15,603 bases of DNA from Schwartzia sp. (in: firmicutes) (GTDB taxonomy: Bacteria; Bacillota; Negativicutes; Selenomonadales; Selenomonadaceae), in the NCBI GenBank assembly GCA_017939945.1, contig JAGAZS010000323.1, positions 1 through 15,603 on the forward strand, in the 5' to 3' direction. The position numbers and the translations under genes are program-made. A model generated the notes under the pieces. The model had not been told where the DNA came from. It saw only the letters and a list, made by a program, of their open reading frames with translations, and did not search any database. This document shows positions 1 through 7,295 of this stretch, one piece after another (position 1 is the first letter of the stretch; each line of letters begins with the position of its first letter).

Positions 1-1224
1 GAAATCATACGGTGCTATCCGACGCCGTTCCATATTTATGACGAGGCGGCCATCCGAAAAAATCTGCGGCGGCTCTTCGCGGCGTTCTCTTGGGCGCCGT
101 CCTTCCGCGAGCATTTCGCGGTAAAGGCGACGCCAAATCCTTACATCCTGCGGATTCTCGCAGAAGAAGGCGCGGGCGCGGACTGCAGTTCGCTGGCGGA
201 GCTTCTGCTTGCAGAAATGGCCGACATCCGCGGCGAAAAAATCATGCTGACCTCCAACGACACCCCTGCAGATGAATTCCAGAAGGCACGGGAGCTTGGC
301 GCTATCATCAATCTCGACGACATTTCCCATATCGACTATCTTGAAAAATGCGCCGGATTTCCCAATTGTCTTTCCTTCCGCTACAATCCCGGCTCCCTTG
401 TCACAGGCAACGACATCATCGGTCAACCGGAAGAAGCGAAATACGGCCTGACCCACGATCAGCTCATTGAAGCCTACCGCATCGCCAAGGAACGTGGCGT
501 CAAGCGCTTCGGCCTGCACTGCATGATTATTTCCAACGAACTGAATGCCAATTCATTTATCGAGACAGCGAAACTGATGTTCCACACCGCTGTTGAAATC
601 AAGGAAAAGCTCGGCCTCAGCCTGGAATTCGTCAACCTTGGCGGCGGCGTAGGCATTCCCTACCGTCCCGAGGAAAAGCCGGTCAATCTCGAATATGTCG
701 GCGAAGGCGTCAAAAAAGCCTATCAGGAAATCATCGTACCCGCCGGCCTCGACGGTCTCGCTATCGCCATGGAGCTTGGCCGCGCAATAACTGGACCGTA
801 TGGTTGGCTCGTCGCAACTGCCATCCATGAAAAAAAGACATACAAGGATTACATCGGCCTTGATGCCTGCATGGCGAACCTGATGCGTCCCGCCATGTAC
901 GGCGCATACCATCATATCGTCGTCGTCGGCAAGGAAGACGCCTTCTGCGACCACGTCTATGACGTCACCGGATCGCTCTGCGAAAACAATGACAAATTCG
1001 CCATCAACAGGAAATTGCCGGAAATCGAAATCGGAGACCGCCTTGTGATTTTCGATGCCGGCGCCCATGGTCACGCCATGGGCTTCAATTACAACGGCAA
1101 ACTCCGAAGCGCCGAGCTTTTACTGAAGGAAAACGGCGACGTGCAAATGATTCGCCGTGCCGAAACATTGGACGATTATTTTGCAACATTAGATTTCGAC
1201 GGATCGATATTTGCGACACGATAA
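1..1224 (+). CDS. lysA: Diaminopimelate decarboxylase, 5' end outside window
   Basis: PLP-dependent fold-III decarboxylase that converts meso-diaminopimelate to L-lysine, the last step of lysine synthesis, in the cytoplasm. The frame is open from base 1, and 407 residues are visible. The first readable residues (PTPFHIYDE) match the usual N-terminal region of LysA, so only a short piece is missing. The Schiff-base lysine is in HFAVKA (visible residue 42), the glycine-rich phosphate loop NLGGGVG lies near residues 212-218, and the catalytic cysteine is in GSLCENNDKFA (Cys327). The C-terminal substrate/PLP region FNYNGKLRSAELLL follows at about 362-375. The usual EPGR phosphate-site motif reads ELGR here (about residues 258-261). 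A different member of the Orn/DAP/Arg decarboxylase family is possible, but the CEN motif favours DAP decarboxylase. The gene is followed by a terminator, so it is the last gene of its transcript. Confidence 0.85.
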   Translation, partial: EIIRCYPTPFHIYDEAAIRKNLRRLFAAFSWAPSFREHFAVKATPNPYILRILAEEGAGADCSSLAELLLAEMADIRGEKIMLTSNDTPADEFQKARELGAIINLDDISHIDYLEKCAGFPNCLSFRYNPGSLVTGNDIIGQPEEAKYGLTHDQLIEAYRIAKERGVKRFGLHCMIISNELNANSFIETAKLMFHTAVEIKEKLGLSLEFVNLGGGVGIPYRPEEKPVNLEYVGEGVKKAYQEIIVPAGLDGLAIAMELGRAITGPYGWLVATAIHEKKTYKDYIGLDACMANLMRPAMYGAYHHIVVVGKEDAFCDHVYDVTGSLCENNDKFAINRKLPEIEIGDRLVIFDAGAHGHAMGFNYNGKLRSAELLLKENGDVQMIRRAETLDDYFATLDFDGSIFATR

Positions 1225-1244
1225 TATATAAAGCTAACTTTCAG

Positions 1245-1278
1245 GAAGTTTTGCATTTTTGCAAAGCTTCTTTTCTTT
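1245..1278 (+). terminator. Rho-independent terminator after lysA
   Basis: The arms GAAGTTTTGC (1245-1254) and GCAAAGCTTC (1261-1270) form a 10-bp stem with one G-U pair. The loop is ATTTTT, which can tighten by an A-T pair, and the run TTTTCTTT follows directly. It lies 20 nt after the lysA stop and isolates lysA from the lemA operon. Confidence 0.85.
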
Positions 1279-1301
1279 AAAGGAAAGTATTTTCATTAGG
1301 C

Positions 1302-1330
1302 TTGCATAGAGCTGCACATTCCGCTATAGT
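1302..1330 (+). promoter_or_regulatory. Predicted sigma-A promoter of the lemA-TPM operon
   Basis: A -35-like TTGCAT (1302-1307) and a -10 TATAGT (1325-1330, one mismatch to TATAAT) are separated by exactly 17 nt. The predicted transcript start is about 35 nt before the lemA ATG. The -35 is weak (TTG core only), but the position between the upstream terminator and lemA fits. Confidence 0.5.
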
Positions 1331-1372
1331 AATTATAGATTGATTTATTATTTACGAAAGGAAGGGTACACT

Positions 1373-1924
1373 ATGCATATTCTTGGCGTTATTCTCGGCG
1401 TTCTGCTTTTGATTGGAGGCGGCTGCATCAGCACTTACAATGGACTGAAAAGCGCATACATTGAGGTGGGGGCTCATTATGGTCAGGTTGAGAACCAGAT
1501 CCAGCGCCGTGCCGATTTGATTCCGAACCTTGTTTCCACGGTCAAGGGCTATATGAAGTATGAAGAAAACGTACTGAAAGAAGTTACCGATGCGCGGACG
1601 CGGGTCATGGGAGCCAAAACGCCGGAAGAAATGGCAGCGGCGAACGATCAGCTTTCCGGTGCTTTAGGGCGACTGATTGCTGTGGCGGAGAATTACCCGA
1701 ATTTGAAAGCGGACGTGCACTTCACGGAACTGATGCGCGAGATTGCGGGAACGGAAAACCGCATCGCAGTGGCACGACGAGATTACAATGAAGCAATCAA
1801 GCGTTACAACGTAAAAATTGAGACGTTCCCTGGCAATATGTTCGCGGGAATGCTAGGCTATACGCCAATGAAGCAGTTTACTGCCGAGGAAGCGGCCCAC
1901 ACCGTGCCAAAGGTTGAATTTTAG
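1373..1924 (+). CDS. lemA: LemA family membrane-anchored protein
   Basis: LemA-family protein of 183 residues, within the family's usual range. It has one N-terminal membrane segment (about residues 3-19), then a helical domain predicted to lie outside the membrane. Family hallmarks visible are YNGLKSAYIEV (22-32), RRADLIPNLVSTVKGY (45-60), ENYPNLKADVHFTEL (106-120), ENRIAVARRDYNEAIKRYN (128-146) and FPGNMFAGMLGY (152-163). I chose the ATG at 1373 because AAAGGAAGGG sits 6-7 nt upstream; a TTG 33 nt earlier has no ribosome site. The cellular role of LemA is not established. The family very often sits next to TPM-domain proteins, as here, where the next gene starts 11 nt after its stop. A lipoprotein reading was considered, but the residues before Cys18 (GGG) do not form a lipobox. 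Confidence 0.92.
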   Translation: MHILGVILGVLLLIGGGCISTYNGLKSAYIEVGAHYGQVENQIQRRADLIPNLVSTVKGYMKYEENVLKEVTDARTRVMGAKTPEEMAAANDQLSGALGRLIAVAENYPNLKADVHFTELMREIAGTENRIAVARRDYNEAIKRYNVKIETFPGNMFAGMLGYTPMKQFTAEEAAHTVPKVEF

Positions 1925-1935
1925 GGACGCATAAT

Positions 1936-2745
1936 GTGAAAAAGTCATTCTTTCTTCTGATATGTCTGTTTATTTGGTTGAACTTACTTTTACTGCCTTG
2001 CTTTGCATCCGCATCCCTTCCCCCTGCCCCCATGCAAGACATTTACCTAGTTGACGACGCGGGCATGGTAACAGACGAGGATAAAAAAACACTTCTTACC
2101 GCTGGAAGGGAATTGGACGAAAAAACCGGAGCGCAGATTATCGTCGTGACAATGAACACGCTCGGCGGGGAAAATCTGGAAGATTATGCAAACCATCTGT
2201 TCCGAGCTTGGGGCATAGGCGACAAACAAAAGAACAATGGCGTTCTGCTTTTGATTGTGAAAGAAGACCGGAAATTCCGTATCGAAGTAGGCTATGGACT
2301 GGAAAGTACGATTACCGACGGCTTCGTCGGGGAAATACTGGACAGCATGAAGATTTATTTCCGCGACGAGGATTATTCTCCCGCTATCTTGAAAGCATAT
2401 GGCAAGTTGGCGAGAAAAGCCTACGAAGCGGAAAATTTGAGAGTTCCTGAAAGCGTAGAGAAAGCTGAGGATGAACTGTCCTGGTTTTGGGGCGTTTCTT
2501 TTCTCCTTGTCGGTTGCGTCATCGTGATTCTCCTGATTTTCCTATTTTATCGGATAATCATGGGCGCATTTTTATGGGGACTCTATCTTTTGACTTCCGG
2601 CTATGTAGACTGGCGGCACGACATGGATCTCAGTTTCGGCGACTTTCTCCACCATTTGGGCGGCAGCAGATCAAGCGGTTCGTCGGGAGGCGGAGGCTTC
2701 GGCGGCGGCAGTTCAGGAGGAGGCGGCTCGTCAGGCGGTTGGTAA
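1936..2745 (+). CDS. TPM-domain (YgcG-like) membrane protein, copy 1
   Basis: A 269-residue protein with a signal peptide (about 1-26) and an extracytoplasmic TPM domain (about 33-165). Typical motifs are DIYLVDDAGMV, QIIVVTMNTLGGENLEDYANHLF, WGIGDKQKNNGVLLLI and RIEVGYGLESTITDGFVGEILD, split here as short landmarks. One or two membrane segments follow (about 183-222), and the tail is almost pure Gly/Ser ending in a tryptophan. This architecture is that of YgcG-type TPM proteins. The family includes a plant thylakoid phosphatase, but enzyme activity here is unproven. The start is GTG, with AGGGA 8 nt upstream overlapping the lemA stop codon, so it is co-transcribed and probably translationally coupled with lemA. 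It is clearly paralogous to the next gene. Confidence 0.88.
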   Translation: MKKSFFLLICLFIWLNLLLLPCFASASLPPAPMQDIYLVDDAGMVTDEDKKTLLTAGRELDEKTGAQIIVVTMNTLGGENLEDYANHLFRAWGIGDKQKNNGVLLLIVKEDRKFRIEVGYGLESTITDGFVGEILDSMKIYFRDEDYSPAILKAYGKLARKAYEAENLRVPESVEKAEDELSWFWGVSFLLVGCVIVILLIFLFYRIIMGAFLWGLYLLTSGYVDWRHDMDLSFGDFLHHLGGSRSSGSSGGGGFGGGSSGGGGSSGGW

Positions 2746-2746
2746 A

Positions 2747-2762
2747 ATAAGCAGGTGCTTAT
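2747..2762. repeat. Short perfect inverted repeat between the TPM genes
   Basis: ATAAGCA-GG-TGCTTAT is a perfect 7-bp-arm palindrome in the 38-nt spacer between the two TPM genes, starting 2 nt after the stop of copy 1. In RNA it would give a 6-bp stem with an AGGU loop. There is no T-run after it, so it is not a standard terminator. A processing or stability hairpin, or chance, are the alternatives. Confidence 0.45.
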
Positions 2763-2783
2763 GACTGAAAGGCTGTGTGAATT

Positions 2784-3677
2784 GTGAAAAGTGGAGTTAA
2801 AAAGGCTTCTATAATTTTGTTTTATCTTTTTACATGGCTGGCATTTCTTTTGCCCCCGTGCTTTGCCGAATGGCCTGTTCCGCCGCCGCCGACGCAGGAT
2901 ATTTACCTCGTGGATGACGCGGGAATGGTCAACAGTGATGATCGGCAAGGCATCCTCGCTATGGGCAAAGAGCTTGACCGTGAAACAAAAGCACAGGTCG
3001 TTGTCGTAACGATGAATACTTTGGAAGGTGAAAGCATTGAAAACTATGCGAACCGCCTATTCCGCACATGGGGTATCGGCGACAAAAAGAAAAACAACGG
3101 CGTTCTGCTCTTGATAATAAAGGATGACCGAAAATTCCGCATTGAAGTCGGTTACGGGCTGGAAGGTTCAATTACCGACGGCTATTCCGGTGCGGTGCTC
3201 GACAGCATGAAAGCTGATTTCCGAAAGGGAAACTACTCTCCCGCAATCCTCTCAGCTTACGCCAAGCTGACGAAAAAAGCATATGAGGCCGAGAGCGTGG
3301 ATCTGCCTGAAAATGTCGGATCGGCGGTCACAGCCTCCGGCGCTGCCGCTACATCATCCTCATCTCCGTCGGAGAACGGCGATGAAGATTGGTCATGGCC
3401 GGAAATTTTGCTCGGCCTACCCATCGGCCTATTGCTGATCGGTGCACTTCTCTGGTGCTTGTGGCAAATGCTACGCCTAGTTTTTATGCTGTTCGCGCTT
3501 TTGCTGTTCCTTTTGACTTCCGGCGCCATTGATTTAACTGATTGGTTCCCCAGCGGGGACGGCGGTGGCGGCGGAGGTTTTTCCGGCGGCGGTTGGAGCG
3601 GCGGGGGCGGTTCTTCCGGCGGCGGAGGTTTTGGCGGGGGAAGCTCCGGCGGAGGCGGCTCGTCCAGTGGCTGGTAA
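2784..3677 (+). CDS. TPM-domain (YgcG-like) membrane protein, copy 2
   Basis: A 297-residue paralogue of the preceding protein with the same plan: signal peptide (about 1-28, ending near CFAEW), TPM domain (about 38-170, with DIYLVDDAGMV, WGIGDKKKNNGVLLLI and RIEVGYGLEGSITDG), two hydrophobic segments (about 206-246) and a long Gly/Ser tail ending SSSGW. It differs by an Ala/Ser-rich and acidic linker (about 180-204) between the TPM domain and the membrane segments, and by a longer glycine tail. The start is GTG at 2784 with AAAGG 11 nt upstream; no ATG competes in frame. It most likely shares the lemA transcript. The closely matching domains and tails suggest a tandem duplication followed by divergence. 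Its biochemical function is unknown. Confidence 0.87.
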   Translation: MKSGVKKASIILFYLFTWLAFLLPPCFAEWPVPPPPTQDIYLVDDAGMVNSDDRQGILAMGKELDRETKAQVVVVTMNTLEGESIENYANRLFRTWGIGDKKKNNGVLLLIIKDDRKFRIEVGYGLEGSITDGYSGAVLDSMKADFRKGNYSPAILSAYAKLTKKAYEAESVDLPENVGSAVTASGAAATSSSSPSENGDEDWSWPEILLGLPIGLLLIGALLWCLWQMLRLVFMLFALLLFLLTSGAIDLTDWFPSGDGGGGGGFSGGGWSGGGGSSGGGGFGGGSSGGGGSSSGW

Positions 3678-3704
3678 AAGTATAGCTTTTTGATATAGTT
3701 CCTA

Positions 3705-3733
3705 TTCACATTTCTACATCCCTATGTTATAAT
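3705..3733 (+). promoter_or_regulatory. Strong predicted sigma-A promoter of the TRAP-TAXI operon
   Basis: TTCACA (3705-3710, one mismatch to TTGACA) and a perfect TATAAT (3728-3733) are spaced by 17 nt. Transcription would start near 3740, giving a leader of about 34 nt with GGGAGGA (3761-3767) 6 nt before the ATG at 3774. This is the best promoter match in the window. Confidence 0.8.
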
Positions 3734-3773
3734 TGGTTCGTAATTGAGTAATATTTTAATGGGAGGAATCTTG

Positions 3774-4751
3774 ATGAAACAATCACGCTTCGGTAAACTC
3801 ACGTTGCTCTGCGCGTTACTCCTGTTCGTGACGACGATGCTTGTCGGCTGCGGCGGTTCGGGCGGCAATAAGAGCGATTCTTCAAAGAAGTTTATCAACA
3901 TTGCCACAGGAGGCACAGCCGGCACTTATTACCCAATCGGTGGTGCAATGGCCGAAATCCTGAACAAATCCATTCCAGGCATGAACGCCAGCGCCCAGTC
4001 CACAGGTGCCTCGGTGGCAAACATCAATATGCTGAAGGACGGCTCCGTCGACCTCGCCATTGTGCAGAATGACCTCACCTATTACGCATCGAACGGCACG
4101 GAAATGTTCAAAGACAAAAAGGTAGACAATCTGCGCGGTATCGCGACGCTTTATCCCGAAACCTGCCAGATCGTTACCCTTCAGGACAGCGGCATTGAGA
4201 CCATCGCAGACTTCCGCGGACGGCGTATCGCGGTCGGCGCGGCTGGTAGCGGTACTGAAGCGAACGCTCGGCAGATCATGGAAGCCTACGGCGTAACTTA
4301 TGCGGACATTTCGGTGCAGTACCTTTCCTTTGGTGAAGCCGCCAGCGCGCTGAAGGACGGAAATGTGGACGTAGCTTTCGTAACGGCGGGCTACCCGACG
4401 GCAGCCATCCAAGACATCGCTTCCCAGCGCAAGGTGCGCCTGATTGCGGTAGAAGAATCCAAAGCGGATATGCTGGCCGCAAAATACCCGTTCTACACGA
4501 AGACGAAAATTCCAGCTGGAACTTACGCCGGCTTTGACCAAGATGTTGCCTCCGTCTCGGTGATGGCGATGCTCGTCACCACGGACAAGATGGACGACGC
4601 CATGGGCGGCGAGGTTGCGAAGGCTCTCTTCTCAAATCTTGATCGTCTCCAGGCCGCGCACTCGGTCGGAAAGCTGATCACGAAGGAAACCGCGATGAAC
4701 GGTATGTCCGTCAAGATGAACGGCGGCGCTGAGAAGTTCTTCAAAAAATGA
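3774..4751 (+). CDS. TAXI-family TRAP transporter solute-binding lipoprotein
   Basis: A 325-residue extracytoplasmic binding protein of a TRAP-TAXI transporter. The N-terminus is a lipoprotein signal: basic start, hydrophobic core and lipobox LVGC with Cys26 as the lipid-attached residue, followed by a Gly/Ser linker. The mature domain opens with INIATGGTAGTYYPIGGAMA (41-60), the signature region of the TAXI family. It continues with DLAIVQNDLTYYA (93-105) and RGRRIAVGAAGSGTEANA, the usual second-lobe ligand region. The ATG at 3774 has an excellent GGGAGGA site and directly precedes the basic signal peptide. An upstream in-frame TTG is ignored. The substrate cannot be read from sequence; characterised TAXI systems take organic acids or amino acids such as glutamate. 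The DUF1850 and permease genes follow in the same operon. Confidence 0.95.
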   Translation: MKQSRFGKLTLLCALLLFVTTMLVGCGGSGGNKSDSSKKFINIATGGTAGTYYPIGGAMAEILNKSIPGMNASAQSTGASVANINMLKDGSVDLAIVQNDLTYYASNGTEMFKDKKVDNLRGIATLYPETCQIVTLQDSGIETIADFRGRRIAVGAAGSGTEANARQIMEAYGVTYADISVQYLSFGEAASALKDGNVDVAFVTAGYPTAAIQDIASQRKVRLIAVEESKADMLAAKYPFYTKTKIPAGTYAGFDQDVASVSVMAMLVTTDKMDDAMGGEVAKALFSNLDRLQAAHSVGKLITKETAMNGMSVKMNGGAEKFFKK

Positions 4752-4770
4752 CCGGATTGGCAATGATGCT

Positions 4771-5298
4771 ATGATGAAAAGCGAAGGACGGGCGCTTTCG
4801 AGCGCCCGTTTCTTGTTTCCACTCGCATTGGCGCTCTTTGCTTTATACTGGTATACAACGCGCCCCTGTATTGTCGTATATGCGGAAAACACCCCCATAG
4901 CCTCCTGCCCCGCCAATGCGCGAACGGAGTTTTCCACGCGATTTATCCATTCTGTGCAAAAAACGCCGGTAGAGGAATTTTTCACAGTCAACGATGCACG
5001 GGACGGATTTCTCCTGCGAAAAACACGATACCGCTCCTTCGGCGTCGGCCTGCCGTTCCTCGAAAGCGACGGGACATTCCGGCCAGAAGGAGACGCTTTC
5101 GTCATGGACGGTATGGACCGCCCAATGAGAGAAATCCAGCTTCGTCCTGGAGTCTCTACGGAGCTGACATTGTATCTGTCGGGCGAAGAAATTCTGCTCT
5201 GCGAGCGTGTTCCGCTGGGCAGCCTCGTTCGTATTGCCATCGTGCCACGATGGAGGCTTTTGACGGACAACTTCCGTTTTCCTGAAAGGTTGAAATGA
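4771..5298 (+). CDS. DUF1850 protein of the TRAP-TAXI operon
   Basis: A 175-residue protein with one N-terminal hydrophobic segment (about 14-29), then an extracytoplasmic domain. The family motif is RFIHSVQKTPVEEFF (57-71), matching the HSV-x3-PV-x-E core of DUF1850. Proteins of this family are recurrently encoded between, or next to, TAXI binding proteins and TRAP permeases, as here; their exact job is not known to me. The start is an ATG ATG pair at 4771/4774, 19 nt after the binding-protein stop, with no good Shine-Dalgarno sequence. Re-initiation after the upstream gene is therefore likely. A strong terminator-like hairpin lies within codons 6-15. The stop is separated from the permease ATG by a single base. 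Confidence 0.85.
   Translation: MMKSEGRALSSARFLFPLALALFALYWYTTRPCIVVYAENTPIASCPANARTEFSTRFIHSVQKTPVEEFFTVNDARDGFLLRKTRYRSFGVGLPFLESDGTFRPEGDAFVMDGMDRPMREIQLRPGVSTELTLYLSGEEILLCERVPLGSLVRIAIVPRWRLLTDNFRFPERLK
4788..4814 (+). terminator. Intra-operon terminator/attenuator hairpin at the DUF1850 start
   Basis: ACGGGCGCT (4788-4796), loop TTCG, and AGCGCCCGT (4801-4809) form a perfect 9-bp GC-rich stem closed by a UUCG tetraloop, extendable by G-U pairs. TTTCTT follows. It has the form of a Rho-independent terminator but lies 14-17 nt inside the DUF1850 reading frame. It could end most transcripts after the binding-protein gene, with a translating ribosome relieving it. Confidence 0.7.
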
Positions 5299-5299
5299 T

Positions 5300-7219
5300 A
5301 TGACAAACGACGACAAGCATAAACAACTTGCGGATGACGCACTGAAAAAATACGATAAGGAATCGAACACAATAGAGCATAAAGGCTTCATGGCGAAATT
5401 CGTCTCGGCGCTGGCAATCACTTTTTCCGTGTTCCAGCTCTATACGGCAGTGTTCGGCGTACTTGACGCCCAGCTCCAGCGCGCCGTGCATCTCGGATTT
5501 GGCCTGGCGTTGGTCTATCTCCTTTACCCCACCTGCCGTGCATGGTCAAAGGACGGCGTACATCCGATCGACCTTGTGCTGTCGATCCTCGGCGCAGCCG
5601 CTCCCGCTTATCTCGTCATCAAATATCAGGAACTTGTGCTTCGGGCCGGCACCGTCACAGACGCAGACTTTATGGTAGGTCTGGTCGGTGTTCTACTGGT
5701 CATCGAGGCGACACGCCGCGTCGTCGGCATCCCGATGGTTTGCGTCGTGCTGTTGTTCCTCGCCTATGCGTTCCTCGGCCCCGATATGCCCGGCATTCTC
5801 GCCCATCGCGGCCTGACGCCGCAGCAGCTCGTCGGCCATCTCTTCTTCACCACGGAAGGTATTTTCGGGATTCCGCTGGGCGTATCCTCGACCTTCATTT
5901 TTCTGTTCATTTTATTCGGCGCTTATCTCGAATCCACGGGACTCGGGAAATTTTTCATCGATTTGGCCAATGCCCTCGCGGGATGGGCTAGCGGCGGTCC
6001 GGCAAAAGTGGCCGTGCTTTCCAGCGGACTCATGGGCACCGTTTCCGGTAGCTCCGTGGCAAACGTGGCCGGTACCGGTAGCTTCACCATTCCGATGATG
6101 AAAAAGCTCGGTTATGACAAAGAATTTGCGGGCGCTGTGGAGGCAGCTGCGTCCACCGGCGGCCAGTTGATGCCGCCGGTCATGGGCGCTGCGGCATTCC
6201 TGATGGCGGAGTTTGTCGGCGTTCCTTACGTCGAGATTGTCAAAGCAGCTATCATTCCCGCTGTCCTTTACTTCACCGGTGTCTGGCTCGGCGTCCATTT
6301 CGAGGCGAAACGCAAAGGGCTGAAAGGCATTCCCCGTGAAGAGCTTCCCAAGGCGTGGGATATTTTTCGCGAGCGTGGTCATCTTGCCCTGCCGCTGATT
6401 GTCATCATTTATCTTTTGGTGTCCGGCTACACGCCGATGCGCGCCGCATTATTCGCTATCATGCTGTCGATCCTCGCATCGAGCCTGCGCGCCTCCACCC
6501 GCATGAACCCAATCGATGTCCTAAAGGGACTGGAAAACGGCGCAAAATCCGTGCTCGGCGTTCTCGTCGCCTGTGCCTCGGCTGGAATCATCATCGGCGT
6601 CGTCACAAAAACAGGCGTCGGCCTGAAGCTCGCTTCCGCGTTGCTTTCTTTCGCAGGCGGCCTGATGCTCCCGACGATGTTCTTTACGATGATTACTGCA
6701 CTGCTCCTCGGCATGGGCGTCCCCACAACAGCCAACTACGTTATCACCTCAACAATTGCCTCGCCGGCTCTTGTACAAATGGGTATACCGGTACTGGCGG
6801 CCCACATGTTCGTGTTCTACTTTGGCATTATCGCCGACGTCACACCGCCAGTCGCTCTCGCCGCTTACGCAGGCGCGGCCATCAGCGGCGGAAACGCGCT
6901 TAAGACCGGCATCAACGCATCAAAGCTTGCGATTGCCGCATTCATCATTCCGTACATCTTCGTGCTGTCACCAGTAATTCTGATGATTGACGCGACGCCG
7001 CTCAGCCTTGTAATAACTCTCGTCACGGCAATGATTGGCATGATTGCGCTGTCTTCGTCGTTGATTGGATATCTTGTAGCAGATATGAACCTTCCGGAAC
7101 GCATCATACTCTTTGGCGGGGGACTCCTGATGATTATCCCCGGCGTTGTTACCGACCTTAGTGGCCTCGCCGTTTTCGTCATCGTCATTTTCCTGCAAAA
7201 AAGGCGAAAGAAAAATTGA
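5300..7219 (+). CDS. TRAP transporter permease, fused 4TM/12TM (DctQM-type)
   Basis: A 639-residue integral membrane protein fusing the small and large TRAP permease subunits, the usual form for TAXI systems. It imports the solute delivered by the binding protein at 3774, probably driven by a sodium gradient as in other TRAP systems. The N-terminal part (about 30-160) has the small-subunit helices. The large-subunit part carries GTVSGSSVANVAGTGSF (246-262) and STGGQLMPPVMGAAAFLMAE (285-304). The second inverted repeat carries GMGVPTTANYVITS (471-484) and ADVTPPVALAAYAGAAISGG (512-531). The two repeats each supply a re-entrant hairpin in this family. The ATG at 5300 has GAAAGG 10 nt upstream and lies 1 nt after the DUF1850 stop, so the two are coupled. 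It is closed by a terminator at 7228. Confidence 0.95.
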   Translation: MTNDDKHKQLADDALKKYDKESNTIEHKGFMAKFVSALAITFSVFQLYTAVFGVLDAQLQRAVHLGFGLALVYLLYPTCRAWSKDGVHPIDLVLSILGAAAPAYLVIKYQELVLRAGTVTDADFMVGLVGVLLVIEATRRVVGIPMVCVVLLFLAYAFLGPDMPGILAHRGLTPQQLVGHLFFTTEGIFGIPLGVSSTFIFLFILFGAYLESTGLGKFFIDLANALAGWASGGPAKVAVLSSGLMGTVSGSSVANVAGTGSFTIPMMKKLGYDKEFAGAVEAAASTGGQLMPPVMGAAAFLMAEFVGVPYVEIVKAAIIPAVLYFTGVWLGVHFEAKRKGLKGIPREELPKAWDIFRERGHLALPLIVIIYLLVSGYTPMRAALFAIMLSILASSLRASTRMNPIDVLKGLENGAKSVLGVLVACASAGIIIGVVTKTGVGLKLASALLSFAGGLMLPTMFFTMITALLLGMGVPTTANYVITSTIASPALVQMGIPVLAAHMFVFYFGIIADVTPPVALAAYAGAAISGGNALKTGINASKLAIAAFIIPYIFVLSPVILMIDATPLSLVITLVTAMIGMIALSSSLIGYLVADMNLPERIILFGGGLLMIIPGVVTDLSGLAVFVIVIFLQKRRKKN

Positions 7220-7227
7220 TACGACAA

Positions 7228-7265
7228 AACCGCGCCCCTATTTCGGTCACGGGCGCGGTTCTTTT
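7228..7265 (+). terminator. Rho-independent terminator of the TRAP operon
   Basis: AACCGCGCCC (7228-7237) and GGGCGCGGTT (7251-7260) form a perfect 10-bp stem with a 13-nt loop, followed by CTTTT. It starts 8 nt after the permease stop and 31 nt before the TTG of the next gene. Confidence 0.85.
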
Positions 7266-7295
7266 ATGCAAACTGAGAAATGGAAGTAGATAATT

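Noticed and set aside
1340..1372. N-terminal extension of LemA from a TTG codon at 1340
   Set aside because: It has no ribosome site, overlaps the probable transcription start, and would put a charged stretch before the membrane segment. The ATG at 1373 has a strong site.
2655..2742. DNA tandem repeat or transferred element in the Gly/Ser tails
   Set aside because: The repetition is explained by glycine/serine codons of the protein tails; no flanking repeats or mobile-element genes are present.
3675..3695. Possible terminator AAAAG-TATAG-CTTTTT after TPM copy 2
   Set aside because: Only a 5-bp A/T-rich stem, too weak to call. The lemA transcript may read into the TRAP operon or end elsewhere.
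3257..3709. Proline-rich frame on the - strand opposite the TPM copy 2 tail
   Set aside because: The PPPPELPPPKPPPP pattern is only the reverse complement of the Gly/Ser repeat of the TPM protein; a matching shadow exists opposite copy 1.
3882..4541. 219-codon open frame on the - strand within the TAXI binding-protein gene
   Set aside because: Antisense to a well-supported lipoprotein gene, with no family motif and no promoter or ribosome site in context.
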